A stretch of 49,929 nucleotides of DNA from Eubacteriaceae bacterium (GTDB taxonomy: Bacteria > Bacillota > Clostridia > Lachnospirales > Lachnospiraceae), in contig CAJTCR010000039.1 of assembly GCA_910574915.1 (NCBI GenBank), positions 1-49,929 on the forward strand. The letters run 5' to 3'. Within the stretch, counting starts at the first letter, position 1. Each line of letters starts with the position of its first letter. The position numbers and the translations under genes were made by a program. The notes below the pieces were generated by a model. It searched no databases and had not been told where the DNA came from. It was given only the letters and a program-made list of their open reading frames with translations. Below are positions 15,859 to 24,625 of the stretch, in pieces.

Positions 15859-16833
15859 TTATTTGGATAAATTACAGCTAATCAGATATTCAAATTCATC
15901 TACTGATTTTCCCATTTGCAGTGCTTCGTCAATATCCATATCCATTAATTTTCCGTCTCTCGTTCCTACGACACGATTGCTCTTGCCCGCGCACAGTAAA
16001 TCAACTGCATGAGCGCCCATCAAAGACGCCATCATACGGTCTCTTGCTGTCGGACGGCCGCCGCGCTGCATATAGCCTAAGATCGTAGCCCTTGTTTCCA
16101 CACCGGTAGCCGCTTCGATTCGTTTTGCCATGCTGACTGAATGTCCAATGCCTTCTGCATTAATAATAATATGATGTTTTTTTCCTTTTTTTCGGTTGTC
16201 GATAATGCTGTTTACCAAAGCCTGCTCATCATAGTCGTATTTTTCCGGCAGCAGCACGTTTTCTGCCCCGTTTGCAATGCCGCACCACAGTGCGATAAAT
16301 CCGGCACCGCGCCCCATAACTTCAATGATGGAACAACGCTCATGAGAAGTCGATGTGTCGCGAACCTTGTCGATGGCATCCATCGCCGTATTTACAGCCG
16401 TATCAAAACCAATCGTATAATCGGTACATGCAATATCAAGGTCAATCGTTCCAGGAACACCGACCGTATTAATTCCATAATATGCAAGCTTTTGCGCACC
16501 ACGGAACGAACCGTCTCCGCCGATTACGATCATCCCGTCGATCCCGTGCTGCCTGCAAATCTCAGCGCCTTTTTGCTGTCCTTCTGCTGTCGTAAATTCC
16601 TTGCAGCGCGCTGTCTGCAAAATCGTACCGCCGCGCTGGATAATGTCTGATACATCGGTCGTATGCATCTCATAGATCTCTTCCTGCAACAGTCCTGCAT
16701 ATCCTCTTTTGATACCCATGACTCTTTTCCCGTTTGCAATCGCCTCGCGGACAACCGCACGAATTGCAGCGTTCATGCCAGGAGCGTCGCCGCCGCTTGT
16801 CAGTACACCAATCGTATTAATCTCGTTAGCCAT
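15859..16833 (-). CDS. pfkA: ATP-dependent 6-phosphofructokinase
   Basis: 324 residues, the classical bacterial PfkA length. It phosphorylates fructose 6-phosphate to the 1,6-bisphosphate in glycolysis. Signatures: ATP loop LTSGGDAPGMNAAIRA, IGGDGSFRGA (the glycine after GGD marks ATP rather than pyrophosphate use), catalytic TIDLDIACTDYTIGFDTA, and MGRGAGFIAL. The in-frame extension to 16914 is rejected: an AGGAGG site stands just before the ATG at 16833 and the family begins at this point. It follows dnaE after an 87-base gap and ends at a strong terminator. Confidence 0.96.
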   Translation of the reverse strand: MANEINTIGVLTSGGDAPGMNAAIRAVVREAIANGKRVMGIKRGYAGLLQEEIYEMHTTDVSDIIQRGGTILQTARCKEFTTAEGQQKGAEICRQHGIDGMIVIGGDGSFRGAQKLAYYGINTVGVPGTIDLDIACTDYTIGFDTAVNTAMDAIDKVRDTSTSHERCSIIEVMGRGAGFIALWCGIANGAENVLLPEKYDYDEQALVNSIIDNRKKGKKHHIIINAEGIGHSVSMAKRIEAATGVETRATILGYMQRGGRPTARDRMMASLMGAHAVDLLCAGKSNRVVGTRDGKLMDMDIDEALQMGKSVDEFEYLISCNLSK

Positions 16834-16920
16834 TGTTTCTATCCTCCTAAATATTTTTGTGCCTTCATCCTGTATGGAAAAATACGCAAAACCACCCGCC
16901 ACTATCCATCTCATCCTATT

Positions 16921-19900
16921 TTAATATCTTTTGCCGCTGTTTGCAACCTTCTTTTCAACAACTTTTACATTATTTTGTCCAAATACCGACGAAAGCGACT
17001 GTGTAAGCGCAAGCGTCGCCGCCACCCGAAAGCGTGCGCCCAGCCGTTTCATCATTCTGCGGTCTCTGATATAGACGATGACATCGTCCTGCCCGTCAGA
17101 GTTTTTCAGCTCCTCCAGTATGCGCTGCTCCTGTTCCTGATAGCTTTTCAGATCTGCAAATTGCAGCCACAGCTCTTTTTTTGTCTCGTCAAACGAATAC
17201 GCCCGCTCCAAAATCAGCTTGCCGTTTTTTTCTTCCTCGATGGTCACCCTGCCTTCTACAAAGATCCTTGCCTCATCCTCAAAATATTTTTTATATTTCT
17301 CATAGTCTCTTGGAAATACAATAATCTCGATAGTCCCTACCAAATCTTCGAGCGTCAGAAACGCCATCGTCTTATTATTTTTCGTATATTTTATCGTACG
17401 CTGCACAACCATCCCGCCTACGGTCGCCTTTTGGTTGTCCAGCACCTTTGCTGTCCCTGTTTCTTCATCCAGTAAAAAATCCGTCGTCTTTGCCGTAATG
17501 TTTGCCTTCCACTTCTGTTCATATTCTTCCAGCGGATGGCCGCTGATATACACGCCGAGCACCTCTTTTTCAAATCCAAGCAGCATTTCCTTCTCAAACT
17601 CCGCCACGTCTGGCATCTGAATCTCATAGTCCTTTTTATCCTCTTCGGAAACGAGATCAAATAACGTAAGCTGCCCGCTCATGCTGTTCTTTTTTTCATG
17701 CGCAATGCTGTCCATAATCTGCGGAAACACAAGCATTTTCTGGCGGCGGTTGCCGGGAAGCGCATCCAGCGCCCCTGCTTTAATAAAATTTTCCACCGCG
17801 CGTTTGTTTACTTCCTTATCGGAAAGCCGCGTAACAAAATCCTCCAGGTTTTTAAACACGCCGTGCTCCTTACGCTCTTTTAACAGCGCCGTAATGACCG
17901 GGTGCCCGACGCTTTTAATCGCGCTCAGCCCATAGCGGATATTGCCGCCTGATACGCTGAACCCGCCTTCGCCTTCGTTGACGTCCGGCGATAAGATTTC
18001 AATGCCCATATTCCGGCACGTCTGGATATACTCGCTTACCTTGTTGATATTTGCCATAACCGACGTCATAAGCGCCGCCATAAACTCCACCGGATAGTAG
18101 TATTTTAAATATGCGGTCTGATAGGAAATCAGTGCATACGCGGCTGCGTGGGATTTGTTAAACGCATATTTCGCAAAATCAATCATTTCGTCAAAGATCT
18201 TGTTTGCCACCGTCTCGCTGATGCCGTTGGCAATACAGCCCGCAACGTTCTGCTCCTGATTGCCGTAGACAAAGTTTTTGCGCTCCTCCTCCATCACCTT
18301 GCCTTTTTTCTTGGACATCGCGCGGCGTACAATATCGCTGCGGCCCCACGTATAGCCGGCAAGGTCGCGCACGATCTGCATAACCTGCTCCTGGTAGACG
18401 ATGCAGCCATACGTCGGGGATAGAATCGGCTCAAGCTGCGGGCAGTCGTACTGGATCTCGCCATGCATGTTTTTCCCGCGCACATAAGCCGGGATAAAAT
18501 CCATCGGGCCCGGACGGTATAAGGCAATCCCGGCAATCACATCTTCCAGGCTGTGCGGCTTTAATTCCTTGACAAAATTTTTCATGCCCGCGCTTTCAAG
18601 CTGGAACACCCCGTCGGTGCGCCCGGTTCCGAGCGAATCCAGCACTTTTGGGTCGTCAAAATCAATATGGTCCATATCGATGCTCTTTCCGGTGCTTTTT
18701 TCCGCCAGCCTTGCCGCGCTGTCAATCACCGTCAGCGTCCGAAGCCCCAGAAAATCCATTTTTAACAGTCCAAGCTCTTCAAGCGTCGTCATCGTAAACT
18801 GCGTCGTAATCATCCCGTCGGTGCCTCTGGAAAGCGGCACATATTCATCCATCGGAAGCTGGCTGATCACAACGCCTGCCGCATGGGTAGACGTATGCCT
18901 TGGCAGCCCTTCGAGGCGCTTTGACATATCGATCAGTTTTTTGACAGTCTCGTCTTCTTCATAAATCTTGCGCAGGTCAGGATTCATATGCAGCGCTTTT
19001 TCAATCGTAATGCCAAGCTCGGACGGGATATTTTTCGCAATCGAGTCCACAAACGCATACGGGATGTCCATAACGCGCCCGACATCACGGATCACGCCGC
19101 GCGCCGCAAGCGTACCAAACGTAACGATCTGGGTCACGCATTCCTTGCCGTATTTTTCCACAACATAGTCAATGACTTCCTGGCGCCGTTCAAAGCAGAA
19201 GTCCACATCGATATCGGGCATGGACACACGCTCTGGATTTAAAAACCGCTCAAAGATCAGGTTGTATTTGATCGGGTCTATATTCGTAATGCCCGTTGTA
19301 TACGCCACAAGCGAGCCAGCCGCACTGCCGCGCCCAGGCCCTACGCTGATCCCGTGCTCTTTTGCATAGTAAATATAATCCCATACAATCAGAAAATAAT
19401 CCACATACCCCATTGTCCGTATCACATCCAGCTCGTACCGCAAGCGCGGCTTTAGCTCCTCCTCGCGCCCCGGATACCGCTCGCTGAGCCCTTCAAAGCA
19501 TAGCTTGTTCAAATATTCCCACGCACTGTAGCCGTCCGGTACATCGTACTTTGGCACCTTCGTATTGCCAAATTCGATCTCTACATGGCAGCGGTCAGCG
19601 ATCTTTTGCGTATTTTCCAATGCCTGCGCCGCATACGGAAACAGCGCGCGCATCTCCTCTTCGGACTTTACATAATACTGCCCGCCTTCATAGCGCATAC
19701 GGTCTTCATCAAGCAGCTTTTTCCCGGTCTGGATGCACAAAAGGATATCGTGCGCTTCCACATCCTCCTTGTATGTATAGTGCACGTCGTTTGTCGCTAC
19801 GAGCGCAATGCCCGTCTCCTCACTCAGCCGCAGTAGCTGCGGATTCACCATTTTTTGCTGCGGCAGCCCGTGATCCTGCAATTCCAGGAAAAAATTGCCT

Positions 19901-20403
19901 TTTCCAAAGCACGCCTCGTATTTCAGCGCCGTCTCCTTTGCTTTCGCATAGTCTCCCCTTAACAGCTCGCGCTGCACTTCTCCCGCAATACACGCGCTCG
20001 TCGCAATGATCCCTTTATGAAACTTCTCAAGCACCTCCATATCCACACGCGGACGGTAATAAAAACCGTCTACAAACCCTTTGGATACAATTTTCATCAG
20101 GTTCCCGTAGCCTTCATTGTCCTCGGCGAGCAGCACCAGATGATAATAGCGGTCTTCCCCGCTGACCCGCTCACGGTCAAACCGGGAATTTGGCGCCACA
20201 TACACCTCACAGCCAAGCAGCGGATTAATGCCCGCCTCCTTCGCCGCCTTATAAAACTCGATCACCCCGTACATCGCCCCGTGATCGGTAATCGCAGCGG
20301 CAGTCATTCCAAGCTCCTTGACGCGTGCCACATACTCTTGTATTTTATTTGAACCGTCCAGCAGGCTGTATTCGGTATGGACATGTAAATGTGCAAAAGC
20401 CAT
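16921..20403 (-). CDS. dnaE: DNA polymerase III alpha subunit, DnaE type
   Basis: 1160 residues, normal for DnaE. It begins with the PHP domain (HLHVHTEYSLLDG, residues about 4-16), followed by the polymerase palm with the catalytic aspartates in PDIDVDFCFERR (near 398), the fingers (GRSDIVRRAMSKKKG), helix-hairpin-helix elements and the C-terminal OB fold (ATVGGMVVQRTIKY ... KTMAFLTLEDL). Firmicutes of this type also carry PolC elsewhere, so this enzyme probably shares replication or acts in primer extension and repair. The start at 20403 is chosen for its AGGGAG site. It overlaps the ogt gene by 59 bases and is followed by pfkA. Confidence 0.96.
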   Translation of the reverse strand: MAFAHLHVHTEYSLLDGSNKIQEYVARVKELGMTAAAITDHGAMYGVIEFYKAAKEAGINPLLGCEVYVAPNSRFDRERVSGEDRYYHLVLLAEDNEGYGNLMKIVSKGFVDGFYYRPRVDMEVLEKFHKGIIATSACIAGEVQRELLRGDYAKAKETALKYEACFGKGNFFLELQDHGLPQQKMVNPQLLRLSEETGIALVATNDVHYTYKEDVEAHDILLCIQTGKKLLDEDRMRYEGGQYYVKSEEEMRALFPYAAQALENTQKIADRCHVEIEFGNTKVPKYDVPDGYSAWEYLNKLCFEGLSERYPGREEELKPRLRYELDVIRTMGYVDYFLIVWDYIYYAKEHGISVGPGRGSAAGSLVAYTTGITNIDPIKYNLIFERFLNPERVSMPDIDVDFCFERRQEVIDYVVEKYGKECVTQIVTFGTLAARGVIRDVGRVMDIPYAFVDSIAKNIPSELGITIEKALHMNPDLRKIYEEDETVKKLIDMSKRLEGLPRHTSTHAAGVVISQLPMDEYVPLSRGTDGMITTQFTMTTLEELGLLKMDFLGLRTLTVIDSAARLAEKSTGKSIDMDHIDFDDPKVLDSLGTGRTDGVFQLESAGMKNFVKELKPHSLEDVIAGIALYRPGPMDFIPAYVRGKNMHGEIQYDCPQLEPILSPTYGCIVYQEQVMQIVRDLAGYTWGRSDIVRRAMSKKKGKVMEEERKNFVYGNQEQNVAGCIANGISETVANKIFDEMIDFAKYAFNKSHAAAYALISYQTAYLKYYYPVEFMAALMTSVMANINKVSEYIQTCRNMGIEILSPDVNEGEGGFSVSGGNIRYGLSAIKSVGHPVITALLKERKEHGVFKNLEDFVTRLSDKEVNKRAVENFIKAGALDALPGNRRQKMLVFPQIMDSIAHEKKNSMSGQLTLFDLVSEEDKKDYEIQMPDVAEFEKEMLLGFEKEVLGVYISGHPLEEYEQKWKANITAKTTDFLLDEETGTAKVLDNQKATVGGMVVQRTIKYTKNNKTMAFLTLEDLVGTIEIIVFPRDYEKYKKYFEDEARIFVEGRVTIEEEKNGKLILERAYSFDETKKELWLQFADLKSYQEQEQRILEELKNSDGQDDVIVYIRDRRMMKRLGARFRVAATLALTQSLSSVFGQNNVKVVEKKVANSGKRY

Positions 20404-20902
20404 TTTGATCTGCTCCCTTCTCAAGCGCTAACAGCGCCGCCTTTTTCTCCACTCCGCCGGCATATCCTGTAAGGCTCCCGTTCGAGCCGACGACTCTGTG
20501 GCACGGCACCAGAATCGAGACCGGATTGCGTGCGACCGCAGAGCCGACTGCCTGTGCCGACATCTTTTCCACGCCCATCTGCTTTGCCATCTGTCCCGCG
20601 ATCTGCCCGTAAGTCATCGTCTGCCCATAGGGAATCTGCCGCAGGATCTGCCATACCGCCTTTTTAAAATCAGAACCGCCCAGGGACAGCGGCGGCATAA
20701 AGTCAGGATTTTCTCCATGAAAATACAAATCCAGCCAGTCCCTTGTCTTGGCAAATACAGGCAGCTCCCGCTCTTCTCGTTCTTCCGACAACGTCGCGCC
20801 AAAATATTTCTGCCCGTCAAACCACAAGCCTGTCAAAGCCATGCCGTTGCTTGCCGCGGTCAGGCTCCCTAACGGTGATTCATATTTACAAATATAGACC
20901 AT
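20345..20902 (-). CDS. ogt: methylated-DNA-[protein]-cysteine S-methyltransferase
   Basis: 185 residues. It directly reverses O6-alkylguanine by taking the alkyl group onto a cysteine. The active-site PCHRVVGSNGSLTGYAGG motif is intact and is preceded by the DNA-binding helix-turn-helix (IPYGQTMTYGQIAGQMA) and an Ada-like N-terminal fold. The start at 20902 is set by GGAGG upstream; the open frame begins at 20959. The family normally ends shortly after the KKAALLALEKG helix. Here about 20 extra residues run into the 5' end of dnaE (59-base overlap), which may be a lineage-specific tail. Cotranscription with dnaE is likely. Confidence 0.93.
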   Translation of the reverse strand: MVYICKYESPLGSLTAASNGMALTGLWFDGQKYFGATLSEEREERELPVFAKTRDWLDLYFHGENPDFMPPLSLGGSDFKKAVWQILRQIPYGQTMTYGQIAGQMAKQMGVEKMSAQAVGSAVARNPVSILVPCHRVVGSNGSLTGYAGGVEKKAALLALEKGADQNGFCTFTCPYRIQPAGRFK

Positions 20903-20939
20903 TGTTTCCTCCTTTGTCCTCCGCCAATTCCAGTTTTGT

Positions 20940-20968
20940 ATAGTATACCATGATTTCACTAGGTTGAA
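20940..20968 (-). promoter_or_regulatory. promoter candidate of ogt-dnaE-pfkA
   Basis: On the minus strand TTCAAC (20963-20968) and TACTAT (20940-20945) are 17 bases apart, about 40 bases before the ogt start. Both boxes are imperfect. Confidence 0.4.
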
Positions 20969-20978
20969 AAGACGCAGA

Positions 20979-21869
20979 TTACGTGATCTCTTCGATTAAA
21001 TATTTTTGCAGCCTGGCTGATACGATGCTCTTTCCACGCCCCTGATCCGATACCAGGCAGATTTCCCGCCGCGGCAGGCTGCCGTTAAACGGAATTTCAA
21101 CCAGCGCCTGCTGCTCTAAAAACGGCTGCGCCAGCTTTTGGGGCACAAAGCCAATGCCAAAATTATTCTGGATCAGCGGAATTAAAAGATCCGATGTGGC
21201 AGCTTCCAGATCCAGCGCAATCTCTGCCTGCTGCTGCAAAAAGAACGCTCTGTAAAACGCATAGGTAGCTGTGCCTTCCAAAAGCCCGACCCAGGGATAG
21301 CGGCGCAGTTCCAAAAGCTTCCACTTCTTTTTTCCAAGCTCCTGATACTGGCTGCCGCCGACTAGGATCTCGCAAAAGGAAGTCAACGACCTGCTTACGA
21401 GCCCGCGCCCGTCAAATGGCGTCGAAAGCACTGCAAAATCCAGGCTGCCGCCGGCAAGCTTTTTTAACAGCTTTGGCGTCGTATCGTTATGTATTTTTAT
21501 CCTGACGCCGGGATGTGCTTCCTTAAAGCTGCGCAGTGTTTCTAACAAACACAGATGCAGCGCCGTTTCCGTCGCTCCGATCTCCACCGTCCCCGTCTCG
21601 TCGGCAGCACGCGCGCACAGCTCCTCCTGCGCATTTTCAAGCTGCATCACAGCCGCCTTTACATGTGCATACAGCCGGCTGCCTTCTTCTGTCAGCGTAA
21701 TTCCCCTTGCGTTTCGCACAAACAGCTTGCAGCTTAACTCTGCCTCTAGCAGTTTTAGCACCCGCGTCACATTCGGCTGGCTGCTTCCTAAGGCAGCAGC
21801 GGCGCGGGTAATATTTTTGTATTTTGCCGCATAATAAAAGATTTTATAGTATTCAAAGTTTATATTCAT
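20979..21869 (-). CDS. LysR-family transcriptional regulator
   Basis: 296 residues, typical length. Residues about 1-60 are the LysR winged helix (FYYAAKYKNITRAAAALGSS, then QPNVTRVLKLLEAELSCKLF). A linker helix (to about 90) leads to the two-lobed periplasmic-binding-like effector domain (VEIGATETALHLCLLETLRS; FAVLSTPFDGRGL; GIGFVPQKLA). It is divergent from the MATE exporter with a 108-base gap containing a palindromic LysR-type box at 21890-21904, so it most probably controls that exporter and itself. The inducer is unknown. Confidence 0.92.
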   Translation of the reverse strand: MNINFEYYKIFYYAAKYKNITRAAAALGSSQPNVTRVLKLLEAELSCKLFVRNARGITLTEEGSRLYAHVKAAVMQLENAQEELCARAADETGTVEIGATETALHLCLLETLRSFKEAHPGVRIKIHNDTTPKLLKKLAGGSLDFAVLSTPFDGRGLVSRSLTSFCEILVGGSQYQELGKKKWKLLELRRYPWVGLLEGTATYAFYRAFFLQQQAEIALDLEAATSDLLIPLIQNNFGIGFVPQKLAQPFLEQQALVEIPFNGSLPRREICLVSDQGRGKSIVSARLQKYLIEEIT

Positions 21870-21889
21870 ATCTATTTGATATATCTCCT

Positions 21890-21904
21890 ATACAATCTAT
21901 GTAT
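21890..21904. promoter_or_regulatory. LysR-type box between the regulator and the MATE gene
   Basis: ATACAATCTATGTAT fits the T-N11-A pattern with ATAC/GTAT half-sites, in the shared control region just upstream of the MATE promoter. Assignment to this LysR protein is by position. Confidence 0.45.
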
Positions 21905-21933
21905 TTTAAATATTTCTCGCTCTGTATTATAAT
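21905..21933 (+). promoter_or_regulatory. promoter of the MATE exporter
   Basis: A perfect -10 TATAAT (21928-21933) stands 17 bases after a poor -35 TTTAAA (21905-21910), as expected for an activator-dependent promoter. The palindromic LysR box directly abuts it. Confidence 0.5.
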
Positions 21934-21977
21934 ACAAGGCATACAAAAAGTAAACGCTACCTAAGGAGGAACGCAGT

Positions 21978-23303
21978 ATGAACAAAGACCTTACGACCGG
22001 AAACCCGCAGAAAGTACTGTGGGCATTCTGCCTGCCCATGTTTGGCAGCATTATCTTCCAGCAGCTATACAACATCGCAGATTCACTGGTCGCTGGCAAA
22101 CTGATCGGGGAAAACGCATTGGCAGCCGTCGGCAATAGCTACAATATTACGCTGATTTTTATCGCCTTTGCATTCGGCTGCAATATGGGCTGTTCGGTGA
22201 TCGTCTCCCAGTTTTTCGGAGCAAAGGACTATGCAAATATGAAAACCGCCGTCTATACCGCGCTGACCGCAAGCGGCGTTGTCTGCGCCTTGCTGATGGT
22301 GTTTGGGCTGTCCGCAAACGAAGCGCTGCTGCACCTGATGAAGACGCAGGCAGAAATACTACAAGACTCCGCCTTATATTTAAACATCTACATTTACGGG
22401 CTTCCGTTTTTGTTTTTTTACAATATTGCAACGGGTATTTTTTCCGCTCTGGGCGATTCCAAAACCCCGTTTTTGTTTCTCGCCTTTTCCTCGACAGCAA
22501 ATATCCTCACCGACCTGCTGTTTGTACAAACATTTCAGATGGGCGTTGCAGGCGTTGCCTGGGCGACCTTTTTATGCCAGGGCATAAGCTGCATCTGCTC
22601 TGTGCTGCTTATTTTTAAACGGCTATCCGGCATAAAAACAAGCACAGACGTCAGCTTTTTTTCATGGAGCCTTTTCCAAAAGCTGTGCGCCGTCGCTGTG
22701 CCAAGCATTTTGCAGCAGTCTTTTATATCGGTCGGAAATATGATGATCCAGGGCTGTATCAACAGCTTCGGTGTCAGCACCGCCGCCGGGTATTCCGCCG
22801 CCGTAAAGCTGAACAACCTGGTGATTACTTCCTTTACGACGATCGGAAACGGCATTTCCAATTTTACCGCGCAAAATATCGGCGCCAAAAAATACCCGCG
22901 CATCCAGGAAGGTTTTTTCGCCGCCATCCGGCTTGTATGGATCTTATGCATCCCGCTCTGCCTATTGTACCTGTTGTTTGGAAGCAGGCTGCTGCTGTTA
23001 TTTATGGACACTGCTTCTGTCAGCGCGCTGCACACGGGCGTCCAGTATTTGCAGATCCTGGCACCGTTTTATTTTATTATTGCGGCAAAGCTGGTTGCCG
23101 ACGGCGTACTGCGCGGTGCCGGGGCTATGAAACAGTTTATCGCCGCTACGTTTTCCGACCTGATCCTTCGGGTCGTGCTCGCCTTTTTACTTTCGGGGCT
23201 TTTGCACTCCGCAACAGGCATCTGGTGCGCCTGGCCAGTCGGGTGGTGTATCGGCACCGGGATTTCCATTTGGTTTTACCGGAGAGGGTATTGGAGAACA
23301 TAA
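21978..23303 (+). CDS. MATE-family efflux transporter
   Basis: 441 residues with about 12 hydrophobic helices, the size of MATE (multi-antimicrobial extrusion) transporters that export cationic drugs or metabolites against a Na+ or H+ gradient. The family signature is clear at the N terminus (TTGNPQKVLWAFCLPMFGSI, then FQQLYNIADSLVAGKLIG) and repeats in the second half (SILQQSFISVGNMMIQGCIN). An AAGGAGG ribosome site precedes the start. It is divergent from the LysR gene, which probably controls it. The substrate is not predictable. Confidence 0.93.
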   Translation: MNKDLTTGNPQKVLWAFCLPMFGSIIFQQLYNIADSLVAGKLIGENALAAVGNSYNITLIFIAFAFGCNMGCSVIVSQFFGAKDYANMKTAVYTALTASGVVCALLMVFGLSANEALLHLMKTQAEILQDSALYLNIYIYGLPFLFFYNIATGIFSALGDSKTPFLFLAFSSTANILTDLLFVQTFQMGVAGVAWATFLCQGISCICSVLLIFKRLSGIKTSTDVSFFSWSLFQKLCAVAVPSILQQSFISVGNMMIQGCINSFGVSTAAGYSAAVKLNNLVITSFTTIGNGISNFTAQNIGAKKYPRIQEGFFAAIRLVWILCIPLCLLYLLFGSRLLLLFMDTASVSALHTGVQYLQILAPFYFIIAAKLVADGVLRGAGAMKQFIAATFSDLILRVVLAFLLSGLLHSATGIWCAWPVGWCIGTGISIWFYRRGYWRT

Positions 23304-23433
23304 GCTTCATTTTCGTTGCAGTATATAAAAAATCATGTTATAATTCCAATAAATGCAGGTAATTGTGGAATGCAAAAATGAAAGGGGATTTTGCAGATGA
23401 ACCTTATTCTAAAATAAAATGGAGGCATTTTCT

Positions 23434-23829
23434 ATGAATAAACTATTTTATCCAGCATTATTCCACAAAGCAGAAGAAGGTGGTTTCTGGGTTTCTTTTC
23501 CAGACATTCCCGAATGCCTGACACAGGGAGACGACCTGGCTCATGCCTATGAAATGGCTGTTGATGCACTTGGATTAGCTTTGTCCTGCCGTGAAAAAGA
23601 ACAGCAGACCTTACCTGCCGCCTCTGATCCAACAGCGATTATCCCTGAACCAGAATCATTTCTCGTGGTAATTGAATTTGATATGTTTTCTTATAAAAAA
23701 CGGACAAATACACGTCCAATCAAAAAGACACTCAGCATTCCCGAATGGCTGTATGAAGCCGCAACCGCAATGGATCTGAATTTCTCACAAATATTGCAGG
23801 AAGCTCTTATCACCAAAATTCAAATATAG
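23434..23829 (+). CDS. HicB-family antitoxin-like protein without HicA
   Basis: 131 residues. The N-terminal half is the HicB partial RNase H-like domain (YPALFHKAEEGGFWVSFPDI, then ECLTQGDDLAHAYEMAVDAL). The C-terminal part (KKTLSIPEWLYEAATAMDLN) reads as a ribbon-helix-helix DNA-binding module. The start at 23434 is chosen for GGAGG eight bases upstream; an upstream ATG at 23419 lacks a site. A tiny frame of 19 codons (23378-23437) ends by ATGA overlap on this start. HicB normally pairs with a ~60-80 residue HicA toxin; none is present on either side, so it is an orphan regulator or a remnant. Confidence 0.8.
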   Translation: MNKLFYPALFHKAEEGGFWVSFPDIPECLTQGDDLAHAYEMAVDALGLALSCREKEQQTLPAASDPTAIIPEPESFLVVIEFDMFSYKKRTNTRPIKKTLSIPEWLYEAATAMDLNFSQILQEALITKIQI

Positions 23830-23878
23830 CAGAAAATCGTATTCAGAAGCAGTATCAAAAGGAGGCTACAAAATTAAT

Positions 23879-24550
23879 ATGGCACACAAAATCGGCATCC
23901 TCTCAGACACGCACAGCCTGCTTCGCCCGTCTGTCATAAAGCTCCTGCATACGTGCGACGCAATTATACACTGCGGGGACTTTGATACGCCGCACATTTT
24001 ATCCAAGCTGTCTTCAATCGCCCCTTTTTACGCTGTCCGCGGCAATGCCGATACGGACATTGCTTTTGACCATATCCCGGAAACGCTGTCGCTAGAACTA
24101 TACGGCGTGCGTATTTTTGTGATCCACAACCGAAAAATGATCCGCCAGGACATCTGCGGCTATGACATGATCCTCTGCGGCCATTCCCACAGCTACGAAT
24201 GCCTGCAAAAAAACGGGCAGACATGGTTAAATCCCGGAAGCTGCGGCAGAAAGCGCTTTTTGCTCCCTCTCACAATGGCAGTGCTGACAATTATGGAAAG
24301 CGGCAGGTTCCAGATCGAAAAAATAGAGTTGGCAAAAGCAGAAAATGTACCCTGCGCCCTGCCGCCTTCTGCAAAAGACATCAAGCAGACCGTTCTGCGG
24401 GTCATGAAAGAAACGGATAAAGGAAAGCCTGTGGACGCAATCGCCCAAAGCTGCGGCATCAGCAGAGAGCTTGCCGAACAGATCTGCCGGCTGTATTTGA
24501 CACACCCTGGTGTAAGCGCGGACGGGATATTAGGTAAAATGGGATTGTAA
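23879..24550 (+). CDS. YfcE/MJ0936-type metallophosphoesterase with C-terminal helix-turn-helix
   Basis: 223 residues. The first ~155 are a calcineurin-like phosphodiesterase of the YfcE group with all metal-binding motifs: GILSDTH (6-12), IIHCGDFD, VRGNAD, HN and CGHSHSY. The group hydrolyses phosphodiester bonds with two metal ions; the natural substrate is uncertain. The last ~60 residues (KPVDAIAQSCGISRELAEQI) look like a small helix-turn-helix, which is not part of the ~180-residue family core and may bind nucleic acid (inference). An AGGAGG site lies about 14 bases upstream. It is convergent with ptsI and shares its terminator. Confidence 0.85.
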   Translation: MAHKIGILSDTHSLLRPSVIKLLHTCDAIIHCGDFDTPHILSKLSSIAPFYAVRGNADTDIAFDHIPETLSLELYGVRIFVIHNRKMIRQDICGYDMILCGHSHSYECLQKNGQTWLNPGSCGRKRFLLPLTMAVLTIMESGRFQIEKIELAKAENVPCALPPSAKDIKQTVLRVMKETDKGKPVDAIAQSCGISRELAEQICRLYLTHPGVSADGILGKMGL

Positions 24551-24559
24551 AAAGAAAAA

Positions 24560-24600
24560 AATCTGCCGCAGCATGGAACGCATCCCTGCTGCGGCAGATT
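24560..24600. terminator. bidirectional terminator between the phosphoesterase and ptsI
   Basis: AATCTGCCGCAGCA (24560-24573) pairs perfectly with TGCTGCGGCAGATT (24587-24600); 14 pairs, 13-base loop. An A-tract lies on the left and a T-rich stretch on the right. Confidence 0.85.
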
Positions 24601-24625
24601 ATATTTTCATTCGTTTTCAAATGAC

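Noticed and set aside
23304..23433. HicA toxin gene upstream of hicB
   Set aside because: Only a 19-codon frame fits in the gap; none of the HicA core residues can be read in any frame.
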